From NCBI GenBank assembly GCA_038098605.1, contig JAZDUA010000315.1:1432501-1496500 (forward strand): a stretch of 64,000 nt of DNA. The letters are read 5' to 3'. The notes beneath the pieces are model-generated. The model did not search any database. It saw only the letters and a program-made list of their open reading frames with translations, and was not told where the DNA came from. How positions within the stretch are numbered: the stretch's first letter is position 1; the number at the start of each line of letters is the position of its first letter. Positions 45,722 through 56,825 of this stretch are shown piece by piece. Origin of the DNA: Gryllus longicercus (Eukaryota > Arthropoda > Insecta > Orthoptera > Gryllidae). The position numbers and the translations under genes were made by a program.

Positions 45722-46440
45722 GACTCCTCTTTTCTCAGCGGGGAATTCACTTCGGTTCAGAAAAGAGGTTGGGGCGACCTCTCCGACCCACTCCGAACGT
45801 ACCGCAGACGCGTCGCACCACCGGACGGAATTATCTTTTCATGTGTCCTCACAAACGGTTAGTCTATATAACAACCGAAAGCGGCGGGAACGGCGCGGGG
45901 CGCCAAATTGCGAGCGAGGGGCTCCCGAACAACAGAGGCGAAGACGGGCGGGGAGGGGGGGGACTCATCGGTTGATTACCTTCGCTGCCGAGAGGCGCGC
46001 CTTTACCTATTCATGCCTTATGGACCGGGACGAAGACCTCGGGTGGGTGAGGGGCGGGGAGGGGGTGTCCAGGCGCCGTGGAGCTGCCCCGCCGCTTCCC
46101 GCCGCGGCGCCTGCGGCCCGAGTCAACGGCGCAGCATTAAATATGGAGGACGGCGGTCGTGAAAACGTAATGAAGCAACTGGCGGTCCCGCCACTCCGCT
46201 CCGGCCCCGCGCCCGCTACCACCGCCGCCGCCGCCGGCGTGCTAAGCCCCAAGCCCTCCCCGCCGCCCGCCAGCGCCCACTCCACCTGTTGGCTGCGACG
46301 GCCACCGCGCCGGTAAGCCCCCGCCCCCACCGCCCCCACCACACCCACCGTCGCCGTCTCCCGCGCCGCAGTGGAGCCGGCTGCGGCGAGCGCTCGCACC
46401 CTGCGCCAGGACTTTGCGGTTATCGCCCTGATTGCGGCTT
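45722..46440. other. GC/CpG-rich island
   Basis: CpG-dense. Contains ATTAAATATGGAG (46137-46149), close to ATTAAATATGCAG in the 12.8-kb island. A 214-codon frame (45672-46316) is Arg/Pro/Ala-rich, overlaps opposite-strand frames and begins inside the CA microsatellite, so it is rejected as a gene. Confidence 0.55.
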
Positions 46441-47395
46441 AAGTACTCCGTGTAAATACGGTCCAATTGTTTTCCTAATCATTTCGACAGGGCGTTTCGG
46501 AGATATACTGAGAGGACAATCAAGGCAATTTATCTGTTTGAAGATACCTGCGGATGACGCACATCATTACGACAATCAATCCTTGCACGAACACGTTTAT
46601 ACACACGAACTCGTGAACTCTTTTAACGATTAAATATCACGGCTGAATAATGTGAAAAATCATCGGTCTTTAATCTAACAAATTAATTTATAATGCATTA
46701 TTAGATGCCTACTCCTACATTAAACTCATCGTCAGAGTTGGGAATGTAAAATCGAACAGGCTTACTTATTGATAACTTGAAATATATAAAAAAACACCGA
46801 TTAAGAGAGAAATTTGTAGAAATTAATAGTTTTAAGATCAATGCTGGTACAGTCATTTGAAAGGGTTTGATAATTTAGACTATTGATTTCTTACAAATGT
46901 AGCGCAGAAAGAGAGTTTAAAACCATAAAATATTAAATAAAGCGTTCGCCGTTATCCAATTTACTTCAATGGCGTATTCTCAGAAGACTTGTAAGTTTAT
47001 ATTATGTCAATATTCTTTTGCGATTCAGGAAGGAGGCGAGTAAATAAAGGTCGCGATAAATAAATAATGAATAACTGCCGTAGTTTCCTGAGACATTCGT
47101 AATATACACCTACCGATTTAGAACGAGATTCATTTGAGGGTCACCCCAAACCCCAACACAGACATAACGTAACAGCTGAGAAACTTCGGTGCTCAATTTT
47201 CCTCGAATTACAGAAGTCACCACAAACTAACAGTACATATTCATAGAGAACTATATGAACCACGTACAGACGCGTAAGGTCCCAAATGACGCCCGGTACA
47301 AACGCAAGTTTCCCGGATTCTCTGTCCTCTTAAAATTTAAAATAAAATAAAAAATAACCCGTCACGACTCTCTTATTAAACCTTTGGAATTTTCC
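46441..47395. other. AT-rich DNA, nothing recognised
   Basis: No supported feature. Confidence 0.45.
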
Positions 47396-47755
47396 CCAAA
47401 CGCCTGCGCTAACCGTAGCTCGCAGCGCGTGCTCCTCCGCCCACGACAAACGAGGCGGCGTCGGGCGCGTGGGTGAGCTGGCGAGCGCCCGGCTGTCGCT
47501 CCGCCGCGCTCACCGCCCACGGCCGGGCGGGGGGCGGCCGCGTCGAAGGGAAGCCCGATGATTCGGGCGAATCCCGAGGGGACGGCGACTCCGCCGGGGC
47601 GACGAGCCGCGTTCTGCTTGGTCGGCTGGCGCCTCGCCCCCGGGAGGAACCGCTCCCGCCGCCTCGATGGGGGCACAGATGGTTTCCCCCGCGGAGGCGA
47701 AGCGCTGAACGACCTTCCCGTGACCCGTTCCTCACGGGGACGGTGGGGCAATTAA
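47396..47755. other. GC/CpG-rich island
   Basis: CpG-dense with sharp boundaries. Frames of 65-129 codons on both strands unrecognised. Confidence 0.55.
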
Positions 47756-48195
47756 AATAGATGAACGTTACTAACGATGAAAAGGATGAGTTACGAGTAT
47801 GGCAGATTCAGATTACACTAATCACATAGCGTGAGAGACACTGACGCACGTGCCATGGTAAGTCATTTGCAAGGTAATCGAGATATGCTACCTTTACTTC
47901 ATCATATTATTTATTTGAATAGATAACTAATTGATAAAAGTATTAACAAACAGAAAAATTTCATCACACACCAATAGAAACGTCGGGTTAAATGGACGTG
48001 GCGGTAAAGTCGGTCAACGAACCCCAAATGCCACATACATAAATGGAGGAGAGGCCGAAAGGCAACTAAATTCGGTTAAAGATGAAAGGAGTGAAATTTA
48101 AGTGAAAACTAAGAGACTAATGGAGACGAAGGCAGAGAAGAAGAAGGCGTGGGAGAGAGATGACAAGAAAGAAAGTCAGAGCGTCACGAAAGAAC
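47756..48195. other. Moderate-AT DNA, nothing recognised
   Basis: No supported feature. Confidence 0.4.
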
Positions 48196-48835
48196 GACTA
48201 TATAATAGAGACGCACTGAACGATAGAATGTCGGCGGGAAGGAAGTGAGGGGATGTGGGGCCGTCGGGACGACAGGGATGTCGGACAAGAGAGACAGGAA
48301 GGGTGCGAGGGGAAGCAGATTTGGGCGTTGGGAAATAACGAAGGGAGAGGGCAGCCGTGAGTTGGAAGGAATACGGCAGGGGTTGGCGGAGGCGGGGCAC
48401 AATGACGACGGGGGGTATCCAACGGTCGTGGTGTGGGGCGCCGGCAACACGCGTTTGCAGACTCGCGAGGTGACGCGGACACAGCACTGGGATAGAGACG
48501 TCGCGAGGCAGGCGGGGCGGCAGGGAGGGGGGGCGTTGGGCCGAGGGTCGCGGGGCGGGAGGGCTGGTAGGCGGAGGGGCCGAAAGAGCCGGCCGAGCCT
48601 TCGTCTTGGGCCGCGCGGAGTAATTGCGAGTGCGCAAACAGCCGAAGGCCGAGGCGCGACGGCGCCGCCCGCCCGCCCGCTCGCTCACTCGCTCACCGGC
48701 GCCTCTCGCTCAGCTAATATTGACCGGGCGGTAATTAGCAGCGTGCTAGACGGCGGATCCGCGCACTTTTGCCTCGCCAACACCGCCGTCTCAGCCGCCA
48801 TGTTTTGTTAGCTTGTTTATTTTTCGGTCGACTGC
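48196..48835. other. GC/CpG-rich island with AATTAGCAGCG motif
   Basis: CpG-dense. AATATTGACCGGGCGG then TAATTAGCAGCG (48716-48743) lies within it. Frames of 170-188 codons on opposite strands are artefacts of composition. Confidence 0.55.
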
Positions 48836-49135
48836 ACGCCGCAGCAGCACCCGCCATCGCCTCCACCTCCACTACCGCCCATCCACACCTACAACGAGCT
48901 TACACCTCCCAATTTGCTGGCTCGGCTCCATCCTACCTATCACCCCTTCCACGCCCGCGCTGGGGTTTCTCTCCTCGTTTGTTCTTTGGCTTTCGCCCAT
49001 CGTCTCCCCTCTTAGAAAAAGTTAGCACCCGTCGGATCTCCACAACGAGATTTGCTCAGAACTCGGCGCGAATTTTTTTCCGAAATTTCCACACTTTTAA
49101 GTAGTTAATAATTTCTTGGCGAAAGTGCTAAACTA
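48836..49135. other. Pyrimidine-rich moderate-GC DNA
   Basis: No gene recognised. Confidence 0.4.
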
Positions 49136-50335
49136 ACACTGGGATTGGCGGGGGATTTCACCCTCGTCTATGCCGCTGTCATGCTAAGCACGGCACGAGG
49201 TGGGAACTGGCGCGTGAGGTGCGGGGGGAGGGGGAGGGGGAGGGAGTGAAAGGGAACGGCGATTCGAATTTCCTCCACGTCGAGCGGGTCCCCTCCTTAA
49301 CAAACGTCCCGCAACTTCCTCGGCCCCGCGGTCCTGAGGTGGGGGTGGTGGCTGTGGAGGCGGCTGCGGCGGCGGCGGTGGGCGCACCGAGGGGAGGCGC
49401 ACGGAACCAAGCACGGCCCCGCGTCTCCTCGGTACCTGCGAGGGGGCCCCACGCCTCCGTCGGCGAGCATCCATCTCCCCCCTAGGCAATTTTGAGCCGG
49501 CGCGCGCGAAAAACGTTAACACGGCCCTTAATTTGATTTAACCCGGCGCCCCGCAGCCGAGGATTTATCTGCGGCTGGCGCCCTTTGCCCTCGACGCAGC
49601 GGGCGCCCCTCCCTTCCCGCCCCCTCCCTCCGCCCCGACCCCGCGTCCCTCCTCCAACCACCGCGGGGGCCTCTTCAACCCTGGACCCGAGGCCCAGAGG
49701 ACCGTAGCACGGGGGCGGCTAGACGCCGCGCCGCGAGCACCAACAGAGAGGCAACAGCGGCGGGGTGGCGTCTGTTTTTAATTAGACGCACCGCCGCTAG
49801 GGGCGCGCACGGCGCGCTTAGCGCGAGCGAAGGGGGTGTCTACGACGGCGCGGCCGCCGCCGCCACCGCCGCCGCGCTGCACCGACTCCTCCTTAGACGC
49901 GGTCGCCTCAAGACGTGTGTTTTAATTAAACAGCCGTCTCTCGGGGAAAGGGGGATGGGGGGGACCACGCCCCTCCTAACGAGCGGGCGGGGGTGGGCGG
50001 GGGACCCACGGGTGATTTTCGGCGGGTCCTTCAATTACAGGTTCGCGCTGAGTAACGACCTGGGGATTTTTCTTGGAGTTGAGACGCGCCGAGGGGGGCG
50101 GGCGCAGCGAGTAGAGTGCTAGGAGGGGACGCCGGGACGCGAGGCGCCGCGACGGCGCTCGGCCTTGGGGACGAGGGCGTCGGGGCAAGGGGATGGCCGG
50201 TGACCGCGGCGCCGACCCCCGACCTCGGACGAGGGCCGTAATGAATACAAGGGCAGGCAGCGGGGGGCGCGATCCACTAGAATATTCAAGGGCCCATCAC
50301 GCCCTGAACGGAATTTTATGCGAGCGCCACGACAT
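49136..50335. other. Largest GC/CpG-rich island (~1.2 kb)
   Basis: CpG-dense throughout, with GGGGGA repeats (49222-49246), a GGC-rich run (49355-49380) and embedded GTTTTTAATTAGACGC (49771-49786) and GTTTTAATTAAACAGCCG (49919-49936). Several local AATTA motifs in a GC background suggest regulatory DNA. No recognised product on either strand. Confidence 0.55.
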
Positions 50336-51010
50336 CTGACGGAAAGCCCTTCTTGATCTCTGGAACCACTGTACCACTTTTTTTTCACAACGACGCCCGT
50401 TACGACCGTGCCATTCATCCTGGAAAAGAGCGGCCGGCAGCTATGGGCACGAGGCTCGTACGTCACACAAGGTTATGAATCTGTATTTTGGGCGAGTGCT
50501 GGTAAGCAATTACTTGAGGCGTGGTGCCGTGCCAGTACTCAATGCGACATTCCTGGGTGTTGGTAACGGCAATGAGGGGTCTAGCGTAGCTTTGAAGTGG
50601 GAAGTTGGCAGTGAAGGCAAAAGAGGAGGTAGACGCAGCTGTAGTGATGGCTGCAGTGGCAGTAGAAGTGATGGCAATGGTGACGGAGAGAGCGGAGTGT
50701 ATGAGGAAGATATTATAGGTGGTGGTCACAGTGACGGCCGCGATATTGGTGGTGGTAATGGAGGTGACGTGGAGATACGATGGAGACGGATGCGGCAGCG
50801 ACGGGACTCGCAGTGACGGCGTTGGAAAAGGAAGAGACGACCGTGCGACGACTGTGGTCGAGATGGCGCTGGCGGCAAAGCGTGTGCGAGGGCATGTGGC
50901 CGCGTGCTTTGCAAGGCAGTGTTGCGACTTGGTTTTAATCGCGGCGCACATTCTGCGCTCGTTAAGGGCGGAGCAGAGCGACTGACGTCTCCGCCCGCCC
51001 GACGCCTTTA
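50336..51010. other. Degenerate GGN/GTG triplet tract
   Basis: From about 50540 to 50860 the plus strand is rich in GGTGGT, GGCAGTG, GATGGC and GGTGACG words with a loose 3-bp period. The plus-strand frame is Gly/Ser/Asp-rich (GNGNEG, SDGNGDGE) and reflects the triplets rather than a recognised protein. Confidence 0.45.
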
Positions 51011-51425
51011 AAGACGACAGTGACAAGGACCAAAACATGCAAAGGTTTTTTTTGACATGACGTTAAGAGGTGCTCCCCGATTATAGATAGTTTAAAATGC
51101 TAAATATCCTTTGTTCCAACATTAATAATTAAAGACTACTGAGAAAGAGTATGTGAATAATTTAAAAGTACATTATTTAATATAAAAAATGTTACGAAAT
51201 ATTTGAATTTGGATGTAGATTTGCGTGATATGCTTGGATTTGATTGAGTTAAAGCTAATAGAATAGCTTTCTGTGACACACTATATTTGACATTTTATAC
51301 ACTTACATATATTTTCAAATTACTTACACATTAGCAATTGTTAGGACAAGTAAAACCAATTCGCGAACCACGTATCAGCCTGTCGCTTAGAATACAGATC
51401 GCGCGTAAATGTTTTGTGTTTGTGA
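51011..51425. other. AT-rich DNA, nothing recognised
   Basis: No supported feature. Confidence 0.45.
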
Positions 51426-51865
51426 ATCACAGCGCGCGGGTGCAATAACGGCAGAGCGAGGCGGGGCGGGGAGGGGCGGGGAGGGGCGGGGCGGGGCGGG
51501 GAGGGGAGAGGCGGGGCGGGGCGCTGCGGGGCGGGGCGGGGAGCTTCGGAGACATCACGGCTGACCCGGCCAAGCGCCCGGCGGCGGCGATCGAGCGACG
51601 AGCGCGCGATTTGTTTTCGCAACCAAATTAACGCACTTTAATTAGTCGCTGCGGCGCGACAACAGCCGGCGGCACCGCATCGCAACCTCCGCCACTAGCC
51701 ACCCTCCGCTGTCCCCGGCGTCGCATCGCCTTCGCTGCCCCTCGCCCTCTCCACTGCCCCACCGTCGCCTTCGCGGCCCGACCGCTAGTTCGCTGTCCCT
51801 CCGCCGCCTGTCGACACGCAGCCACCTCCGCTGCCCCGTCGCCACCACCGCTGTCCACGGTGTCG
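51426..51865. other. GC/CpG-rich island with long GGGGC/GGGGA array
   Basis: 51459-51543 is made almost entirely of GGGGCGG and GGGGAGG units (about 85 bp), the longest such array in the window. The rest is pyrimidine-rich triplet DNA (CGTCGC, CCTCCGCTG). No product recognised. Confidence 0.6.
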
Positions 51866-53795
51866 TGTCTTCCTGTGCGGCTCTTCCGTTACGATCGTAA
51901 TCTTATCTTCCACAAAGGTACTCACACTCTGTCTTTGCTGTTATTAACCTCGTCACCACCCGCTACAATTACGAGTGTATCGAATTTATTGTCCGCGATC
52001 TTTGGTTGTTGGCTCATGAAGAATGCATGGAGACTTTTGAGTCTTGTCTTCCATCCCTGTGCAGCGGGATCCCTGCCTTGTGCACTTCCACATTCAGTTC
52101 TGCTTGTAGCTATTGCTCCCTGTGAGCCCTGTCTCATACATGTTTAAAAACAATCACGTCATTACCTTGTACAAATTACACACACATCATTTCTTACAGT
52201 CGATGGTCTCTAGCGTCTCTACCAACATTCAGAAATTAAAATTTTCGAAAAGAACCTTGATATCTACTGAAGCATGTTGCACTTACTCCATTCCTACTAC
52301 GACGAAATCCTTTACGTAAAAACTCGCTGTGAAGTACTGCTGTCCTTTCAAAGTGGCTAAATAATCACACTAAATGAACAATTCTTTGGCTCTAGAAGAA
52401 AAGAATTTCATAACAGAATGGAACCATTTTAGTGTCAATGCCCCGCAAAATCAAATGTCAAAGGTTAATTCAGTTCCCACTCAACTCTGTCCTCTTTCGA
52501 TGACTATCCCCGTCTCTCCCACGTTCTCCAACAACAGACTGCGCTGCCCTTCTGATTACTGAACTTTTAGTTGGATATCTGGTTGGGTATGGGTTCCTGG
52601 TTCTTCTCTAACCCGGATTCTCTGAAAACAAATCCCCCTCTTCACACCGATACATTATTCACAGAACTTTCATCACCGTAAGCCCTCCTACCCTGAAATT
52701 TCACCCCTACGCTTCTTTTCGCCTCCCACTATGGCCGTTTCCCCTCTGACGCTGACCGTGTCGGTTGCGTTTGCAAATACGCTTCGAGGAGGATCTACCG
52801 TATGAAACAATGCCGGTTTGATTGCGGACGGCATGTTTCAACGTTCCGCGGAATGAAATGCTTTCCATGGTGAGATAAGGCGAGCGTGTGAATAATGAAC
52901 GCGAGCAATCGCTGCGCTCCTGGGAATGTTGCCGGGTGGTGTTATGTTGCGCCTCGAGAACAAAATACAAATGCGAACGTGCACGCGTCCGTCACTTGAT
53001 TGAAATTTGTTGCGATAGCGTTGCTTCGCTGTAGTAGTTTCAGCAAAATAACAATATCCATTACGGCACGTCTAGTTCTGATCAAACGCCCTACGCTTAG
53101 TGCACGATAAGGCAGTAATGGTTCCCTAGATTAGTCCCTAAAATAACTTTCAATTACTAAGCGTTTGATAGAAAGGCCGGCAGGAAACAATCGCATAGCA
53201 TTTCCATACAGAGTCCATAATTCACAATCAGTAAGCTGTCACAGCCATAAGCAAATTTCCATCCACTTGCAAATATGCCGTTGCATCACACTCCTCTCTG
53301 ATTCATGGCGACGTAACAAATAATGTTGATACTTATACTAATAAACTCAATTCTTCCACTAAACACATGAACTTAAGAGTGCCTGTGGCGTCTGACATGC
53401 ACTTTATGAACTTATAAACACTATTTTGAGTGAGGAAAAGTGTAGGTCAATGAATTTCATAAATATAATAATAAGGAATTAGCTTCACCCAGAGCTTCGT
53501 CGCCAACCCAGAAATGCATTGTGAAGCGTCAATTGAGGTACGTACAGTGGTTATGTTAGGATATCTGGTATAGTGTAAATATTACTTTACGAGTGACATT
53601 GTAAAACTCAAATCTACAAACTTTGTCTCTCAGTACTCTGAACATTTCTTACAGCTGTCTGATCCTTATTTATCATAGATTGTCTAATATTCGTTATCGT
53701 AAGGTACTTACCTATCCATAACATACACAATATTTTATGTACAATACCATAATAATATGATCTAGAATACATGACGCCACGGTTTCGGTGGGTAC
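51866..53795. other. Moderate-AT DNA, nothing recognised
   Basis: Long stretch with small unrecognised frames. A perfect-looking donor GATAG|GTAAGTACC occurs on the minus strand at about 53702-53715, but no acceptor-bounded exon is evident. Confidence 0.4.
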
Positions 53796-54195
53796 TGAGA
53801 GTGGAACACGTGTCGTGGGCCAACGGCGTGGGACGAAAGCAAGAGGGTAGGCGGGGTGCGGCGCTCGTCTTTAAAAACCCGCGCGCGCCAGTAATGTAAT
53901 AAGGCGCGGGCCGCAACGAAAGAGGACGAGGCGGCGGCGGCGGCGGTGCCGGCTGCGGGATTGGCCCGCGACTAAAGCACGAAAATTAAAGCGAATTCGC
54001 GTTTCATTATGCGAAGCCGGCTGAGCCAGGGAGAACGGGAGCGGTGGTGTCGGCCACAGTGGCGGGGGCGTAGCGGAGCGGGGGGCTGGGCTGCGACGGA
54101 TGGTGGATGGCAGGCGGCGGATGCCAGAGAAGGGGCGAGGCAGACGTGTGGTCGCGGAAAGGCGGGGTAGGAACGTGGGGGAGGGGGGAAACGGA
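53796..54195. other. GC/CpG-rich island
   Basis: CpG-dense with a GGC run at 53929-53946 and GCACGAAAATTAAAGCG (about 53976-53992) embedded. Confidence 0.5.
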
Positions 54196-54199
54196 AGAC

Positions 54200-54425
54200 G
54201 AGGAGGTGGAAAATGGGGATATGGGTTGGTGGAATTGTGGAGTACGAAGAGATGGGTTGAAAGAATGTAGAGAAAGAAGAGATGGGACGGTGGAAAAAGT
54301 GAAGAGACGTCAATATGAAGAAAGGGGAGTTGGGTTAGCGGAATGTGGAGTCAGAAAAGACGTGTTGAAAGAATGTGGAGTCACGGGAGATAGGTTACAG
54401 GAGAGGTGGAGTTAGGATAGACTGG
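54200..54425. repeat. Degenerate ~30-bp purine-rich minisatellite
   Basis: About seven imperfect units of the form GTTGAAAGAATGTGGAGTCA followed by gggagatag or gaaaagacgt. Near-identical blocks begin at 54254, 54364 and related positions. The minus-strand frame shows a matching decapeptide-like period (Ser/Phe/His/Pro). Confidence 0.75.
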
Positions 54426-54666
54426 TGAGCGGAAGACGGTGGAGGGGTAGTGGCGTAGCGGGAATTGGGAGTGGGGGTAGCGGGAATTCGAACAACGTCA
54501 GGGTTTGGACCTCATGTGAAAACACAAGAAGCAACGGCATAGAACCTAAGGAATAAAATGACAACGCCTGTTGTTTTGACAAATGGAATGGAAATAATGA
54601 TAAAAGTATATGAGTACAGCAGCGTCTATAAAAGAGTCCAACTGCATAAAAAGTGAGAGAGTGGGA

Positions 54667-54699
<33 letters not shown>

Positions 54700-54755
54700 C
54701 CAGAGAGAGAGGCAGAGAGAGAGAGAGAGGGAGAGAAAGAGAGAGAGAGAAAGGG
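54667..54755. repeat. (GT)n followed by (GA)n microsatellite
   Basis: GT repeat 54667-54684 passing into interrupted GA repeats to about 54755, then purine-rich DNA. Confidence 0.92.
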
Positions 54756-54765
54756 GGAGTCGGGA

Positions 54766-55030
54766 GAGAAAGAATGTGGAAACAAAGGGAGAGAAAAACA
54801 CAGGAACGATACAGACAGAAGAGGGAGAGCAATATAAGAAGAAAAGAACATAAGATAATAAATATTATAGAGCAAATATAATGATTGGATGGAGTTAAAT
54901 ATATGTAATACGATGTGGGCAGCTTCGCTGACTCAGGGCACCAATGTATGTCACTGCAGTACCTCTAACCGGGCCCTAGAGTGTTCGAGTCTCGATGGTG
55001 GGAGAATTTTCGATACTAGCTACATGGCTA
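54766..55030 (+). repeat. Inverted duplication, arm A
   Basis: About 260 bp that reappears in reverse complement at 56127-56379, with roughly 90% identity judged by eye. The arm includes about 150 bp of non-SINE flank (GAGAAAGAATGTGGAAACAA, AACGATACAGAC, AATAAATATTATAGAGCAAA) and the head of the SINE at 54912-55412. Confidence 0.88.
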
Positions 55031-55412
55031 GGTCGAATTCAGCCGCTGTCTAAAAAGGAATTTTGTTAGCCGGCTATAATTCACTAACTACGAATACCAG
55101 GCGAATGCCAAAGCAGTACCCTTACAAACGGAACACGGACCGCGCGCGATCTTTCCTTCCTCTTCCTTATTATGTACTTATAAACACTTAATACTCTATA
55201 CGACCACACATGTCGGGAGCTTAGAGCTCGTCCCGACTAAGGCGGTGCCTTGCTGGTGGAAGGTATCTGTCTAGAGAAAACCCCGCTTGCTCCCGAATAG
55301 GTCGGCTTCGGATCTCGCCATCCAGTGTGGGAAGATCGCCGCCACTTATCACGATCAAAACATGCACTACTTCCCGGACTAATGACCTTACTAGTTGACA
55401 CGCCCGGAAACA
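54912..55412 (+). mobile_element. Long (~500 bp) tRNA-derived SINE, copy 2
   Basis: The head GCAGCTTCGCTGACTCAGGGC with a B box GTGTTCGAGTCTCG (54981-54994) is followed by body blocks in the same order as copy 1: GGGAGAATTTTCGATACTAG, GCTAGGTCGAATTCAGCC, CGAATGCCAAAGCAGTACC, CTTGCTGGTGGAAGG, AAAACATGCACTACTT and CGCCCGGAAACATC. Copy 1 lies inverted at 19870-20372. The B box differs slightly (GTGTTCGA for GGTTCGA) and the A box is degraded, so this copy may be transcriptionally dead. Confidence 0.8.
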
Positions 55413-55800
55413 TCAAATAACGATTAATCAATCGACGCGATCTCACGAAACTAATCAGAATTGTGAGAATAATGATCCGGTATTGTTGACGTAATTATAG
55501 GAAGAAATAATGGATGTCATCTCCGTCAACGGAGACGACTCCAATATTTCTTCATTTAACTAAGCAGATCAAATTCATTTTGTCACTGGACATTACGGCT
55601 ATTGTGGGCTGTAGTAAAAATAGAAATTGCGAAGAGAAAGAAAAAAAACACGCACGGCTGCCAGAACAATTGCGCGAATGCAACGAAAAATCCAGCAGAC
55701 GTCTACAGTAGTGGAAACATCGACTCTAATAAAACGAAGCAGCAGGGAATGAGGGAAAAATGAAATGGCCGAATCTTCCTCTCGGGATTCTTCCTGGAAA
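55413..55800. other. AT-moderate DNA, nothing recognised
   Basis: No supported feature. Confidence 0.4.
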
Positions 55801-56050
55801 TGTGGATAGCGAGTGAGCAGGCGGTGGCCGCGGAGCTGTGAAGCCGCGGGTGTTTCTCCTTTGCGTGCTCAGCGACTTGGTCGACTGCTTCCAACTCCAT
55901 TTCCCCAACCCAACGCATTTCCCACGCAGCCATCACAGCGCCTCGTCCTACCCAGGTCCGCTCCAATGATCACCACCACCACCACCACCACCACCACCAC
56001 CCGGCCTGTGCACTGAACGCCGTCGCATCATCCTGCTCCATCACGATATG
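55801..56050. other. GC-moderate patch with (CAC)n
   Basis: CpG-moderate DNA containing the CAC microsatellite at 55971-56000. Unrecognised frames. Confidence 0.45.
55971..56000. repeat. (CAC)n microsatellite
   Basis: Ten uninterrupted CAC units. Confidence 0.95.
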
Positions 56051-56126
56051 GACTGTAAAGTGTTTTCTGCAACCGACTCTTCGAACGCGTCAACGTATTT
56101 GTGTATCTCCGCTTCACCGTATCACC

Positions 56127-56379
56127 ATGTAGTATCGAAAATTCTCCCACATTCGGGACTCGAACACCGTAGGGCCCGGTTTTAGGTATTGCAGTGACAT
56201 ACATTGATGCCCTGAGTCAGCGAAGCTGCCCACATCGTATTACATTTATTTAACACCATCGAATCATTATATTTGCTCTATAATATTTATTATCTTCTGT
56301 TCTCTTCTCATATTGCTCTCCCTCTTCCGTCTGTATCGTTCCTGTGTTTTTCTCTCCATTTGTTTCCACATTCTTTCTC
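56127..56379 (-). repeat. Inverted duplication, arm B, with truncated SINE head (copy 3)
   Basis: Reverse complement of 54766-55030. The minus strand reads GAGAAAGAATGTGGAAACAA near 56379, then the SINE head with B box GTGTTCGAGTCCCG (about 56168-56155) and GGGAGAATTTTCGATACTAC. Similarity stops near 56127, so the SINE is cut about 120 bp into the element. Confidence 0.85.
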
Positions 56380-56825
56380 ACCCGGCGGCAACACCCAGCA
56401 CGTAGCTCTTTCACCTCACACCAAAGCTTCGAAGAACCACCACATGTTTGTTCAGTCTCACCTGCTCACCTCTTCATCAGATAGCCTCACTCTCTCACGT
56501 CTTGCCTCGCCGTCTCCACCTATCGCTCCGCGCCATGCACCAACCATGCGCCGCCGCCTCGCGGCCACTCGTCCCGCGACCACGCTCCGCTTTCCGTTCC
56601 TCGTCTCCCGCCCCCCGCGCCCTCGCTTTTCGCGGTGGTCCCGCCGGATTACGTCTAATTGGATCCTGGGCGGTCCACGCCCCGCTCCACCCAGCCCCCA
56701 CCCCCGCCCCCCGGCCTCCTCGGCCAACCCGCTCTGCCCGTCCCGTGCCCCTTCGGCCCAGACGGACGGATCTGCCCGTCCCAGAAACTGCACGTCACCC
56801 GGTCAATGGAGACTTAGGCACGTCA
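56380..56825. other. GC/CpG-rich island
   Basis: CpG-dense, C-rich on the plus strand. A 205-codon plus-strand frame (56273-56890) begins inside arm B of the inverted duplication and is not recognised. Confidence 0.5.

Noticed and set aside
45672..46316. 214-codon plus-strand open frame
   Set aside because: It starts inside a CA microsatellite, crosses a CpG island, is Arg/Pro/Ala-rich, overlaps long opposite-strand frames and has no recognisable domain.
53614..53916. Minus-strand 100-codon frame next to a perfect donor (GATAG|GTAAGT)
   Set aside because: No acceptor-bounded exon and no recognisable peptide. The upstream part lies in a CpG island.
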